NCBI GenBank assembly: GCA_023437285.1
Contig: JAEZGP010000278.1
Location: 1 to 5,694 of the forward strand
DNA from: Actinomycetes bacterium
Lineage (GTDB): Bacteria > Actinomycetota > Actinomycetes > Mycobacteriales > Micromonosporaceae
Length of the DNA: 5,694 nucleotides
Direction of reading: 5' to 3'
The notes under the pieces are model-generated. The model was not told the origin of the DNA, did not search any database, and saw nothing but the letters and a program-made list of their open reading frames with translations. Shown in pieces: positions 1 through 5,032 of the stretch. The position numbers and the translations under genes are program-made. Numbering within the stretch: position 1 is the stretch's first letter; every line of letters begins with the position of its first letter.

Positions 1-210
1 CACCGACGCCGGTACGCGCTCGGGCTGATCGATCTCGGCGGCGGCGCTGGGCGTCAGGCGGCTGAGCAGGCCGGGCAGCACGGCCAGCGCCGCGACGGCC
101 GCCCGGCACGTGGCGCAGTCGGCCAGGTGGGCCTCGAACGCCGCCCGGTCGGCGGCGGAGAGGGCACCGAGCACGTACGCCCCGTCGTCGTGCGCGTACG
201 GGCAGCTCAT
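1..210 (-). CDS. Anti-sigma factor, zinc-binding N-terminal domain (partial, RslA-like by context)
   Basis: The first 70 codons are visible; the C-terminal part lies beyond the left edge. The start is ATG at 210-208, overlapping the sigma stop codon as ATGA, which points to translational coupling and equal amounts of both proteins. The peptide begins MSCPYAHDDGAYVLGALSA. It carries the zinc anti-sigma (ZAS) signature His28-x3-Cys32-x2-Cys35, with His7 or Cys3 as a possible fourth ligand. In this family the domain wraps around the ECF sigma factor and holds it inactive at the membrane or in the cytosol; some members release it when the zinc-thiolate site is oxidised. In Mycobacterium tuberculosis the SigL partner is RslA, a membrane protein with this arrangement. 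The transmembrane and extracytoplasmic parts cannot be seen here, so membrane anchoring is inferred. Family assignment is firm; equivalence to RslA rests on the neighbouring sigma. Confidence 0.88.
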   Translation of the reverse strand, partial: MSCPYAHDDGAYVLGALSAADRAAFEAHLADCATCRAAVAALAVLPGLLSRLTPSAAAEIDQPERVPASV

Positions 211-716
211 CTCGTCACCCCCATCTCTTCCAGGATCAACCGCAGCGCGCGGGTCGCGTAGTGGGTGCGCGACTTGACGGTGCCGTCCGGTACGCCGAGG
301 GCGGCGGCGGCCTCCGACACCGAGCGGCCCCGGTAGAAGCACTCGATGATGACCTCGCGGTGCGCGGGGGACAGCCGGCCCAGCGCCTCGGCCATGGTCC
401 ACGCCTCGACGGCCCGGTCGGCCTCGTCGAAGTGGGGCTCCTCGGGCAGGGTATCGGTAATGATCTCGCCGACCCGGGCGGTGCGGCGCCGCCAGGCGTC
501 GATGGCCAGCCGGCGCGCGGTGGTGAACAGCCACGCCCGGGGCGAGCCCCGGGTCGGATCGAGGGCCTCGGGGTGCTGCCAGGCGCGCAGCAGCGTCTCC
601 TGCACGAGATCCTCGGCCCGCTGCCGGTCGCCGGAGCACAGGCGCACGGCGTACCCGAACAGCGCGTCACCGTGTTCGGCGTGCAGCGCCCGCAACAGCT
701 GCGCGTCGTCGGCCAC
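207..716 (-). CDS. sigL: SigL-like ECF RNA polymerase sigma factor
   Basis: A 169-residue sigma-70 family protein of normal ECF length. Region 2 spans about residues 7-78 and includes AEDLVQETLLRAW (34-46), the core-binding and -10 recognition segment. Region 4 spans about 108-162 with the helix-turn-helix GVPDGTVKSRTHYATRALR (141-159). There is no C-terminal extension. The segment ETLLRAWQHPE and the ending LEEMGVTR closely resemble M. tuberculosis SigL as I remember it, so the sigL symbol is a by-memory assignment. It should direct RNA polymerase to TGAACC/CGT promoters when freed from the anti-sigma factor; SigL of M. tuberculosis is linked to envelope and secreted-protein genes. The start is GTG at 716-714, preceded by GGAGGGAGGG (730-721) at good spacing. 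The stop overlaps the anti-sigma start by 4 bp. An apparent self-recognised promoter lies at 748-775. Confidence 0.93.
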   Translation of the reverse strand: MADDAQLLRALHAEHGDALFGYAVRLCSGDRQRAEDLVQETLLRAWQHPEALDPTRGSPRAWLFTTARRLAIDAWRRRTARVGEIITDTLPEEPHFDEADRAVEAWTMAEALGRLSPAHREVIIECFYRGRSVSEAAAALGVPDGTVKSRTHYATRALRLILEEMGVTR

Positions 717-747
717 CGCACCCTCCCTCCGCGCCCGCCTGCGTGGT

Positions 748-775
748 GAAACGCACGCTAGGGCGGCACGGTTCA
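748..775 (-). promoter_or_regulatory. SigL-type ECF promoter of the sigma/anti-sigma operon
   Basis: Read on the minus strand, TGAACC (775-770) is followed by a 16-nt spacer and CGTTTC (753-748). This fits the SigL consensus as I remember it (TGAACC, about 16 nt, CGT) and the general ECF pattern of an AAC-containing -35 and a CGT -10. Transcription would start near 741, giving a leader of roughly 25 nt that contains the ribosome site GGAGGGAGGG. The first three bases of the -35 are the iclR stop codon, so the sigma operon promoter begins where the upstream gene ends. Autoregulation is inferred. Confidence 0.7.
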
Positions 776-1579
776 GACCGCGACGGAGCCGGGCGGGTCT
801 TCGCCGGCGAGGGCGACGCTGATCGCGCGGGCGGTGGCCTGCAACCGGCGGCGTACGGCGTGCGCGGTGGCGACGAGCTGCTCGGCGGGCATCGCGCAGC
901 CGACCACGAGCCGGCGTTCGGGGTCGCGGTCGGCGCGCAGCACGACCGCCGCGCAGCCCACACCGGTCCGGTACTGGCCCAGCTCGATGTGCATGCCGCG
1001 CCGCTCGCCGGTGGCGAGGTCGGCGTCGAGCGCCTCGGGCTGTGTGATCGTCTGTGGGGTGTATTCGCGCATGCCCCAGTCCTTGAGGTAGCGCAGCCGC
1101 TGCTCGGGCGTCAGCGTCGAGAGCAGGGCCTTGCCGATCGCCGTGGCGTGGGCGCCCTCGTCCCAGCCGGGTACGAGTTCCTCCAGGTACGGCGACTGCG
1201 GCCCTTCGGCGACGTTGGCGAGCACGATCTGCCCGCCGAGGAAGCGGCCGATGTAGTGGCTGAACCCGGTCTCGGCGGCGGAGCGCCGCAGCAGGTCGTC
1301 ACCGGACGCGGGAATGCGCAGGGCGGCGGTCAGCTCGCAGAAGCGGTCGGCCACCTGCAGACCCACGATGTAGGTGCCGTCCTCGCGCCGGATCACGTAA
1401 CCCTCGTAGGCCAAGGTACGCACGAGGTGGTACGTCGTGGCGGTCGTCAGTTCGCAGCGACGGGCGATCTGCTTCACCGTCAATCCTCGGGGCGACTGGC
1501 CCACCGCCTCCAGTACCCGTAGCGCCCGGGAGACGCTGCGGATCAGGTCTGACGGCTCCCCATGGGGGTGTCGCACCAC
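773..1579 (-). CDS. IclR-family transcriptional regulator
   Basis: A 268-residue protein of typical IclR length. The winged helix-turn-helix occupies about residues 13-75; the helices lie in LTVKQIARRCELTTATTYHL (33-52), followed by the wing at about 60-75. The effector-binding domain covers about 95-255 and contains the family hallmark HATAIGKALL (144-153) and the GVGCAAVVL strand (206-214). IclR proteins bind small metabolites, often aromatic or carboxylic acids, and usually repress or activate catabolic or transport genes next to them. No catabolic operon is adjacent here; the nearest candidate target is the upstream rarD-type permease or the regulator itself. The start is GTG at 1579-1577, directly followed by a second GTG (1576-1574). 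The ribosome site GGAGGAG (1588-1582) would suit either, and the second has the more usual spacing. Ligand and targets are unknown. Confidence 0.93.
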   Translation of the reverse strand: MVRHPHGEPSDLIRSVSRALRVLEAVGQSPRGLTVKQIARRCELTTATTYHLVRTLAYEGYVIRREDGTYIVGLQVADRFCELTAALRIPASGDDLLRRSAAETGFSHYIGRFLGGQIVLANVAEGPQSPYLEELVPGWDEGAHATAIGKALLSTLTPEQRLRYLKDWGMREYTPQTITQPEALDADLATGERRGMHIELGQYRTGVGCAAVVLRADRDPERRLVVGCAMPAEQLVATAHAVRRRLQATARAISVALAGEDPPGSVAV

Positions 1580-1590
1580 TGCTCCTCCAT

Positions 1591-1648
1591 ACCGGACAGG
1601 ACGTCCCGGTCGTTAAGGTCTGACCCTTTGTTTACGGGGTTAACCCTA
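1591..1648 (-). promoter_or_regulatory. iclR leader with palindromes, candidate autoregulatory operator
   Basis: Three dyads sit in the short region before iclR. GGGTTAACCC (1637-1646) is a perfect 10-bp palindrome. GGTC-T-GACC (1617-1625) is perfect around one central base. ACCGGACAGGACGTCCCGGT (1591-1610) has five paired outer bases plus a GGACGTCC core. A TANNNT hexamer, TAGGGT (1648-1643, minus strand), overlaps both the rarD stop codon and the first palindrome, so a repressor there would cover a -10. IclR proteins often bind palindromes in their own promoters. Which dyad is used, if any, is inference. Confidence 0.35.
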
Positions 1649-2572
1649 GGCAGCAGGGGCCTTCAACGGAACGGCTGACGATCGATTTGATCTCGTGCGG
1701 GTCCGCACGTGCCGGACGCCGTCCCAGGTGAACACGATGAGCGCGAGCCAGACGAGGGTGAAGCCGGCCAAACGCGCTGGTGGCATAGGTTCTTTGTAGA
1801 GCAACACGCCCAGGCCGAGCTGGAGGATAGGGGCGAGGTACTGCAATAGTCCGATAGCCGACAGTGTGATCCGGTTAGCTGCTCCGGCAAACAACAAAAG
1901 CGGTATAGCGGTGATCGCACCGCTCAGCACCAAAAGGACGGTGTGTCCGACCGACACCTGGCCGAACGTCGAGTCGCCGTTGGCCATCAACACACCCACG
2001 TAGACCAGGCACGGAAGGGCCAGCACCGCCGACTCGATCAGCAGGCCGTCGGCGGCGGGCATGGCAAGACGCTTCTTTGTCAGCCCGTACAGGCTGAAGC
2101 TCGCCGCCAGCGTCAGCGCGATGTACGGCAGGCGCCCGTAGTCGACGGTCAGCACCACGACGGCGACCAGGCCGATGCCCAGCGCGGCCCACTGCGCCGG
2201 CCGCAGGCGCTCGCTGAGCACCACCACGCCCAACCCGACCATGACCAACGGGTTGATGAAGTAGCCCAGCGACGTCTCCACGATCTGGCCGGCGTTGACC
2301 GCATAGATGTAGACCCCCCAGTTGACCGCGATGAGCGCGGCCGCCAACGCCGCCAGGCCCAGCCGGCGGGGGTCGTGGCGCAGGCGCCAAACCGAGGGCC
2401 AGCCGCGCGCCACCGAGACCAGCAGGACGATGAACAGCAGCGACCACACCACCCGGTGCGCCAGGATCTCGATCGCACCCGAGGGGAGCAGGTGCTTGAA
2501 GTAGATCGGGAAGAAACCCCAGCTGAGGTACGCCACAACGGCGAAGACGTACCCTCTGCGCTCCTGACTCAT
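1646..2572 (-). CDS. rarD: RarD-type EamA/DMT-superfamily permease
   Basis: A 308-residue inner-membrane protein with about ten hydrophobic segments and two EamA repeats, the usual RarD length. Family blocks are easy to see: GYVFAVVAYLSWGFFPIYFK near the N-terminus, EILAHRVVWSL, NWGVYIYAVN, ETSLGYFINPL, then TAIPLLLFAGAANRITLS and IGLLQYLAPILQLGLGVLLY in the second half. E. coli RarD shares these as I remember it. The family is annotated as chloramphenicol-sensitivity/drug-metabolite transport; the substrate is not established. A longer reading frame exists upstream, but ATG at 2572-2570 matches the usual RarD N-terminus. No Shine-Dalgarno precedes it; instead TACAGT lies 6 nt upstream. The 3' part (about 1650-1935) uses many A/T-ending codons unlike the rest of the gene. 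GNAT ends 26 bp upstream. Confidence 0.92.
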   Translation of the reverse strand: MSQERRGYVFAVVAYLSWGFFPIYFKHLLPSGAIEILAHRVVWSLLFIVLLVSVARGWPSVWRLRHDPRRLGLAALAAALIAVNWGVYIYAVNAGQIVETSLGYFINPLVMVGLGVVVLSERLRPAQWAALGIGLVAVVVLTVDYGRLPYIALTLAASFSLYGLTKKRLAMPAADGLLIESAVLALPCLVYVGVLMANGDSTFGQVSVGHTVLLVLSGAITAIPLLLFAGAANRITLSAIGLLQYLAPILQLGLGVLLYKEPMPPARLAGFTLVWLALIVFTWDGVRHVRTRTRSNRSSAVPLKAPAA

Positions 2573-2578
2573 GGCGTC

Positions 2579-2584
2579 ACTGTA
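2579..2584 (-). promoter_or_regulatory. Candidate -10 for a leaderless rarD transcript
   Basis: On the minus strand TACAGT matches the actinobacterial TANNNT -10 and is separated by exactly six bases (GACGCC) from the rarD ATG. That would place +1 on the A of the start codon. The absence of a Shine-Dalgarno sequence before rarD agrees with this. No TTGAC-like -35 is visible, which is common for such promoters in actinobacteria. TANNNT is a loose motif, so chance is possible. Confidence 0.42.
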
Positions 2585-2591
2585 AGGAGCA

Positions 2592-2609
2592 AGAAGCGTT
2601 ATCGCTCCT
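2592..2609 (-). terminator. Small hairpin around the GNAT stop codon, weak terminator candidate
   Basis: The minus-strand RNA can fold AGGAGCG-AUAA-CGCUUCU: seven pairs including one G-U, with the GNAT stop codon UAA inside the tetraloop. The following bases UGCUCCUUACAG are pyrimidine-rich but contain no true U run. It could partly separate GNAT from rarD, which seems to have its own promoter directly after it. The stem is short, so function is uncertain. Confidence 0.25.
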
Positions 2610-3081
2610 GCGTCCCAGCCTGCTTCGCTATGCTCTCCATCACCCCGTGGTCCCGGATGTCGATCTCCATCCATCGTTCGGGGGTGGCGACGGGGGAGTA
2701 CCCCGCCCGCGCGTACACCTCGTGCGCGTCCGCCGTGGCCAGCAGCAGCCGGCGCACCCCGGTCGCCAGGATCCGGTCCCGGATCACGGTCGCCAACCAG
2801 GTGCCCAGCCCCAGCCCGCGCACCCGGCGATCGATGTAGACGTCACACAGGTACGCGAACGTAGCCAGGTCGGTGACGACCCGGGCGAACCCCACCAAGT
2901 TGCCCGTCCCCGGCGCGTAGACGCCGAACGTCAGCGACCCCTCGATCGAGCGTTCCACCGTCTCCAACGACCGACCCAGAGCCCAGTACGCGTCAGTGGA
3001 CAGCCACTGGTGGATCAGCTTGACGTCGAGCCGGCCCGGGTCGGTGTCGATCTCATACCCGTCGTCGCGTTTCGTTAGCAC
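2599..3081 (-). CDS. GNAT-family N-acetyltransferase
   Basis: A 160-residue single-domain acetyltransferase, normal length for GNAT. The strand FAYLCDVYID (75-84) leads into the acetyl-CoA pyrophosphate-binding motif A, RVRGLGLGTWL (86-96), fitting the R/Q-x-x-G-x-G/A pattern. Motif B is DAHEVYARAGYSPV (118-131), whose tyrosines are the usual place for the general acid. The protein should transfer an acetyl group from acetyl-CoA to an amine in the cytoplasm; the substrate cannot be read from sequence. The N-terminal part, with WLSTDAYWALGRS, is typical of a widespread uncharacterised bacterial subgroup. After WMEID (137-141) there is a polar tail of about 19 residues, which may be a strain-variable extension. 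The start is GTG at 3081-3079, with TAGGGT exactly 6 nt before it and only a weak AGGG as a possible ribosome site. Confidence 0.9.
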   Translation of the reverse strand: MLTKRDDGYEIDTDPGRLDVKLIHQWLSTDAYWALGRSLETVERSIEGSLTFGVYAPGTGNLVGFARVVTDLATFAYLCDVYIDRRVRGLGLGTWLATVIRDRILATGVRRLLLATADAHEVYARAGYSPVATPERWMEIDIRDHGVMESIAKQAGTQER

Positions 3082-3087
3082 GGTTCG

Positions 3088-3093
3088 ACCCTA
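3088..3093 (-). promoter_or_regulatory. Candidate -10 for a leaderless GNAT transcript
   Basis: On the minus strand TAGGGT, a TANNNT match, is followed by exactly six bases (CGAACC) and the GTG start. This would put transcription start on the first base of the coding region, the same geometry as at rarD. An alternative is that the AGGG inside this hexamer acts as a weak ribosome site on a longer transcript. The strong terminator just upstream argues that GNAT needs its own promoter. Confidence 0.42.
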
Positions 3094-3123
3094 GTCGCCG
3101 CGCTTCGCCCGTACCCGACAACA

Positions 3124-3158
3124 GGTGCGAGCCCGCCGGCGACCGACGGACCCGCACC
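3124..3158 (-). terminator. Intrinsic terminator of the YvlD-like membrane protein gene
   Basis: In minus-strand RNA the 35 bases fold into an unbroken 16-bp stem with a UCG loop. It starts GGUGCG, ends CGCACC, and has three G-U pairs (stem positions 7, 9 and 13). On the plus strand those three become A-C mismatches, so the hairpin is better formed in minus-strand transcripts. It lies 13 bases after the stop codon at 3172 and is followed by UGUUGUC, a modest U-rich tail. It should end transcription of the membrane protein gene and isolate GNAT. Confidence 0.75.
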
Positions 3159-3171
3159 ACCGACGGGGTCG

Positions 3172-3549
3172 TCAGTCGTCGTCGTCGCGCAGCACCAGGC
3201 CGACAACGAACGACACCACGCCGACCAGCAGGGCACCGAGCACCGCGTGCCAGAAGCCGTCCACGTGGAACGGGATGTCGAGCTTGCCGGCGATCCAGCT
3301 GGTGAGCAGGAACAACAGGCCGTTCACGAGGAGCGCGATGAGGCCGAGCGTGAGGATGTAGAAGGCGCAGCCGACGAACTTGATGATCGGCTTCAGGATC
3401 GCGTTGACCACGCCGAAGATCAGTGCGACCAGGACGACGGTGCCGATCGTGCCGGCGGTCGTCTCGGCGGTCACGTCGATGCCGGGAACGATGAGCGTGG
3501 AGAGCCATACGGCGAGCGCCGACACGGCCAACCGGATGAGGAGCGACAT
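3172..3549 (-). CDS. Phage_holin_4_2 / YvlD-family small membrane protein
   Basis: A 125-residue protein with four predicted membrane helices at about 4-22, 35-55, 62-84 and 97-120. It matches the YvlD/phage_holin_4_2 family: the short loop with NAILKPIIKF (49-58), the LGLIALLVNGLLFLLTSWI helix (68-86) and the HVDGFWHAVLGALLVG segment (95-110) are family marks. Despite the family name, chromosomal copies such as this are not known to lyse cells; YvlD in Bacillus is linked to envelope stress and membrane functions. The open frame continues upstream to 3741, but that part is Arg/Pro-rich out-of-family sequence overlapping eccB, so ATG at 3549-3547 is chosen. Its ribosome site is weak (GGGA about 11 nt upstream). 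It ends in RDDDD, encoded by four GAC codons. It is divergent from eccB. Confidence 0.9.
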   Translation of the reverse strand: MSLLIRLAVSALAVWLSTLIVPGIDVTAETTAGTIGTVVLVALIFGVVNAILKPIIKFVGCAFYILTLGLIALLVNGLLFLLTSWIAGKLDIPFHVDGFWHAVLGALLVGVVSFVVGLVLRDDDD

Positions 3550-3582
3550 GGTCGCGATGGTCCCACGACGCCGGTGACCCGC

Positions 3583-3606
3583 GCATCCCTTGGTTTTCCC
3601 GGATGC
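3583..3606. repeat. Inverted repeat in the divergent promoter region, operator candidate
   Basis: GCATCC (3583-3588) and GGATGC (3601-3606) form perfect 6-bp arms around a 12-bp spacer. Arm centres are 18 bp apart, close to two helical turns, a usual layout for a dimeric regulator. The repeat overlaps the -35 candidate of eccB and lies 34 bp before the membrane protein start. The short arms mean that chance is not excluded. Confidence 0.35.
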
Positions 3607-3616
3607 TCGGTATGGT
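3590..3616 (+). promoter_or_regulatory. Candidate vegetative promoter of eccB
   Basis: TTGGTT (3590-3595) and TATGGT (3611-3616, a TANNNT -10) are separated by 15 bp; shifting the -35 by one base gives 16. The spacing is slightly short. Transcription would start near 3623, leaving a leader of about 22 nt with the eccB ribosome site. This is the most AT-rich stretch of the divergent region. Confidence 0.35.
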
Positions 3617-3633
3617 GGTCGGCGTCGATGGAC

Positions 3634-3640
3634 GGGGAGG
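3634..3640 (+). promoter_or_regulatory. Ribosome binding site that fixes the eccB start
   Basis: GGGGAGG ends four bases before GTG at 3645. An in-frame ATG at 3603 would add 14 residues not seen in EccB proteins and has no such site, and it precedes the likely transcription start. The GTG is therefore preferred. Confidence 0.7.
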
Positions 3641-3644
3641 CATT

Positions 3645-5015
3645 GTGGCGTCGCGGAGCGACGAACTGCACTCGCACCAGTTCGCCCGGCAGCGGGTGGT
3701 CGGCGCGCTGGCCATGCGCGACCCCGACCCGGCCGCCTCACCGCTGCGCCGCATCGGCGGGGCGCTGCTCGCCGGCATCCTGCTCGCGGCGCTCGCGCTC
3801 GCCGCCGTCGGTGTGTACGGCTGGCTGCGGCCCGGCGGCAACGACACCTGGCGGACCAGCGGAGCCGTCATCGTGGAGGACAGGACCGGCGCGCGCTACG
3901 TCTACCGCGACGGCCTGCTGCACCCGGTCCTCAACCAGGCCTCCGCGCTGCTGCTGGCCGGCTCCCCGCGGACCGTGACGGTCGCCGGCCCCTCCCTGCG
4001 CGACGTGCCGCGCGGCGCGCCGCTGGGCATTCCCGGCGCACCCGACCCGCTGCCGGCCGCGGACGCGCTCGTCACGGGCGGCTGGCTGCTCTGCTCGCGG
4101 ACCGTCGGGGGCCGGCCCGAGTCCGTCCTCGACATCGGCGCGCCGCCGGCCGCCACCGCCCCGCTCGGCCCCGACGAAGGCCTGCTCGTGTCGGCGGGCG
4201 GCGAGCAGTACCTGATCTGGCACCGGCACCGCCACGCGATCCGCGACAAGGGCGTGCTCGGCGCGCTGTGGGCGGGCGAACCGGTCGTACCCGTCGCCCC
4301 CGCGCTGATCAACGGCATCCCGCCCGGGCCCGACCTGGCCAGCCTCACCGTGCCCGACGCCGGGCACCCGGCCGCGTTCGGGCGGGCCGTCGTGGGCCAG
4401 GTCCTCAAGTACGAGAGCCTCACCGGCAGCGTCCAGTTCCTGCTCGCGCTCGCCGACGGGCTCGCCCCGATCACCCCGGTGCAGGCCGGGCTGCTGCTCG
4501 GCAACGGCGTCAACACCAGCGGCCGGGCCACGGAGATCACCGCCGCCGAGTACGACCGGGCCCGCAAGGCCGCGCCGTTCACCTCCGGCGCCGGGCCGGA
4601 CCTCCCGACGGCCGTACCCCGCCTGGCCCGCGTCGCGGGCGGCGTCTGCGCGTCCGTTGTGGACGACGCGACGCCGCCCGAGGTCGTCGTCTGGCAGGGT
4701 CCGCCGGTCGCCCCCGGTGAGGCGCGTACGGGTGGCATCTGGCAGGGCACGGTCGTCGCCGACGCGGTGCGGGTCGCCCCCGGACGTGGGGCCGTGGTCG
4801 AGGCGGCCGCCGCGCCGGGTGCGCCAGGTGGGGCGCTCGCCGTCGTGACGGACCAGGGCATCCGCTACGCCGTACCGTCACCCGACGCGCTGGCCGCGCT
4901 GGGTTATTCCGGAGTACGCCCGACGCGCCTGCCCGCGGCGCTGGTCGCGCTCCTCCCCGGTGGCCCGGCGCTCGACCCTGAGGCGGCCGCCAGACCGGCG
5001 TCGCTGACCGACTGA
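3645..5015 (+). CDS. eccB: Type VII secretion system core protein EccB
   Basis: A 456-residue protein, slightly shorter than mycobacterial EccB proteins (about 480-540). It starts with the family N-terminus ASRSDELHSHQFARQRVVGAL (2-22), a cytoplasmic segment. One membrane helix follows at about 38-60 (GGALLAGILLAALALAAVGV), then a large outside domain. Family marks include GQVLKYESLTGSVQFLLALADGL (251-273) and the C-terminal TDQGIRYAVPSPDALAALGY (402-421) with ALLPGGPALDPEAA. The only cysteines, Cys150 and Cys335, are placed like the disulfide reported for mycobacterial EccB1. EccB forms the ESX membrane complex with EccC, EccD and EccE, and its periplasmic repeats face the outer layer. None of those partners, nor mycP or esx genes, is next to it: upstream genes run away from it and the downstream gene is convergent. 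It seems to be a single-gene unit. The product call is firm; the ESX subtype is not determined. Confidence 0.94.
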   Translation: MASRSDELHSHQFARQRVVGALAMRDPDPAASPLRRIGGALLAGILLAALALAAVGVYGWLRPGGNDTWRTSGAVIVEDRTGARYVYRDGLLHPVLNQASALLLAGSPRTVTVAGPSLRDVPRGAPLGIPGAPDPLPAADALVTGGWLLCSRTVGGRPESVLDIGAPPAATAPLGPDEGLLVSAGGEQYLIWHRHRHAIRDKGVLGALWAGEPVVPVAPALINGIPPGPDLASLTVPDAGHPAAFGRAVVGQVLKYESLTGSVQFLLALADGLAPITPVQAGLLLGNGVNTSGRATEITAAEYDRARKAAPFTSGAGPDLPTAVPRLARVAGGVCASVVDDATPPEVVVWQGPPVAPGEARTGGIWQGTVVADAVRVAPGRGAVVEAAAAPGAPGGALAVVTDQGIRYAVPSPDALAALGYSGVRPTRLPAALVALLPGGPALDPEAAARPASLTD

Positions 5016-5032
5016 GCATGTTCCGGTGGCGG

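Noticed and set aside
735..766. Two-part hairpin (CCGCC...GGCGG with inner GCGTG...CACGC) between iclR and the sigma gene
   Set aside because: It has an asymmetric bulge and no U-rich tail, and it overlaps the better supported SigL-type promoter.
2570..2581. Three-codon minus-strand frame GTG-ACG-CCA-TGA overlapping the rarD ATG
   Set aside because: No ribosome site and too short to distinguish from chance.
1943..2839. A 298-codon plus-strand open frame antisense to rarD and GNAT
   Set aside because: Composition is rich in Arg, Gln, Asp and His with no domain, and it spans two well-recognised minus-strand genes.
3142..3166. Direct repeat ACCGACGG at 17-bp spacing
   Set aside because: One copy is part of the terminator stem and the other is just outside; eight bases in GC-rich DNA is not convincing.
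3175..3186. Four GTC repeats (Asp tail of the YvlD-like protein)
   Set aside because: Only 12 bases; acidic tails are common and give no sign of a contingency repeat.
3550..3741. Upstream extension of the YvlD-like gene to 3741
   Set aside because: The extra 64 residues are Arg/Pro-rich, overlap the eccB start on the other strand and are not part of the family.
3590..4720. A 376-codon plus-strand open frame overlapping eccB
   Set aside because: It is Arg/Pro/Ala-rich low-complexity sequence in a shifted frame of the clear EccB gene, a common shadow in high-GC DNA.
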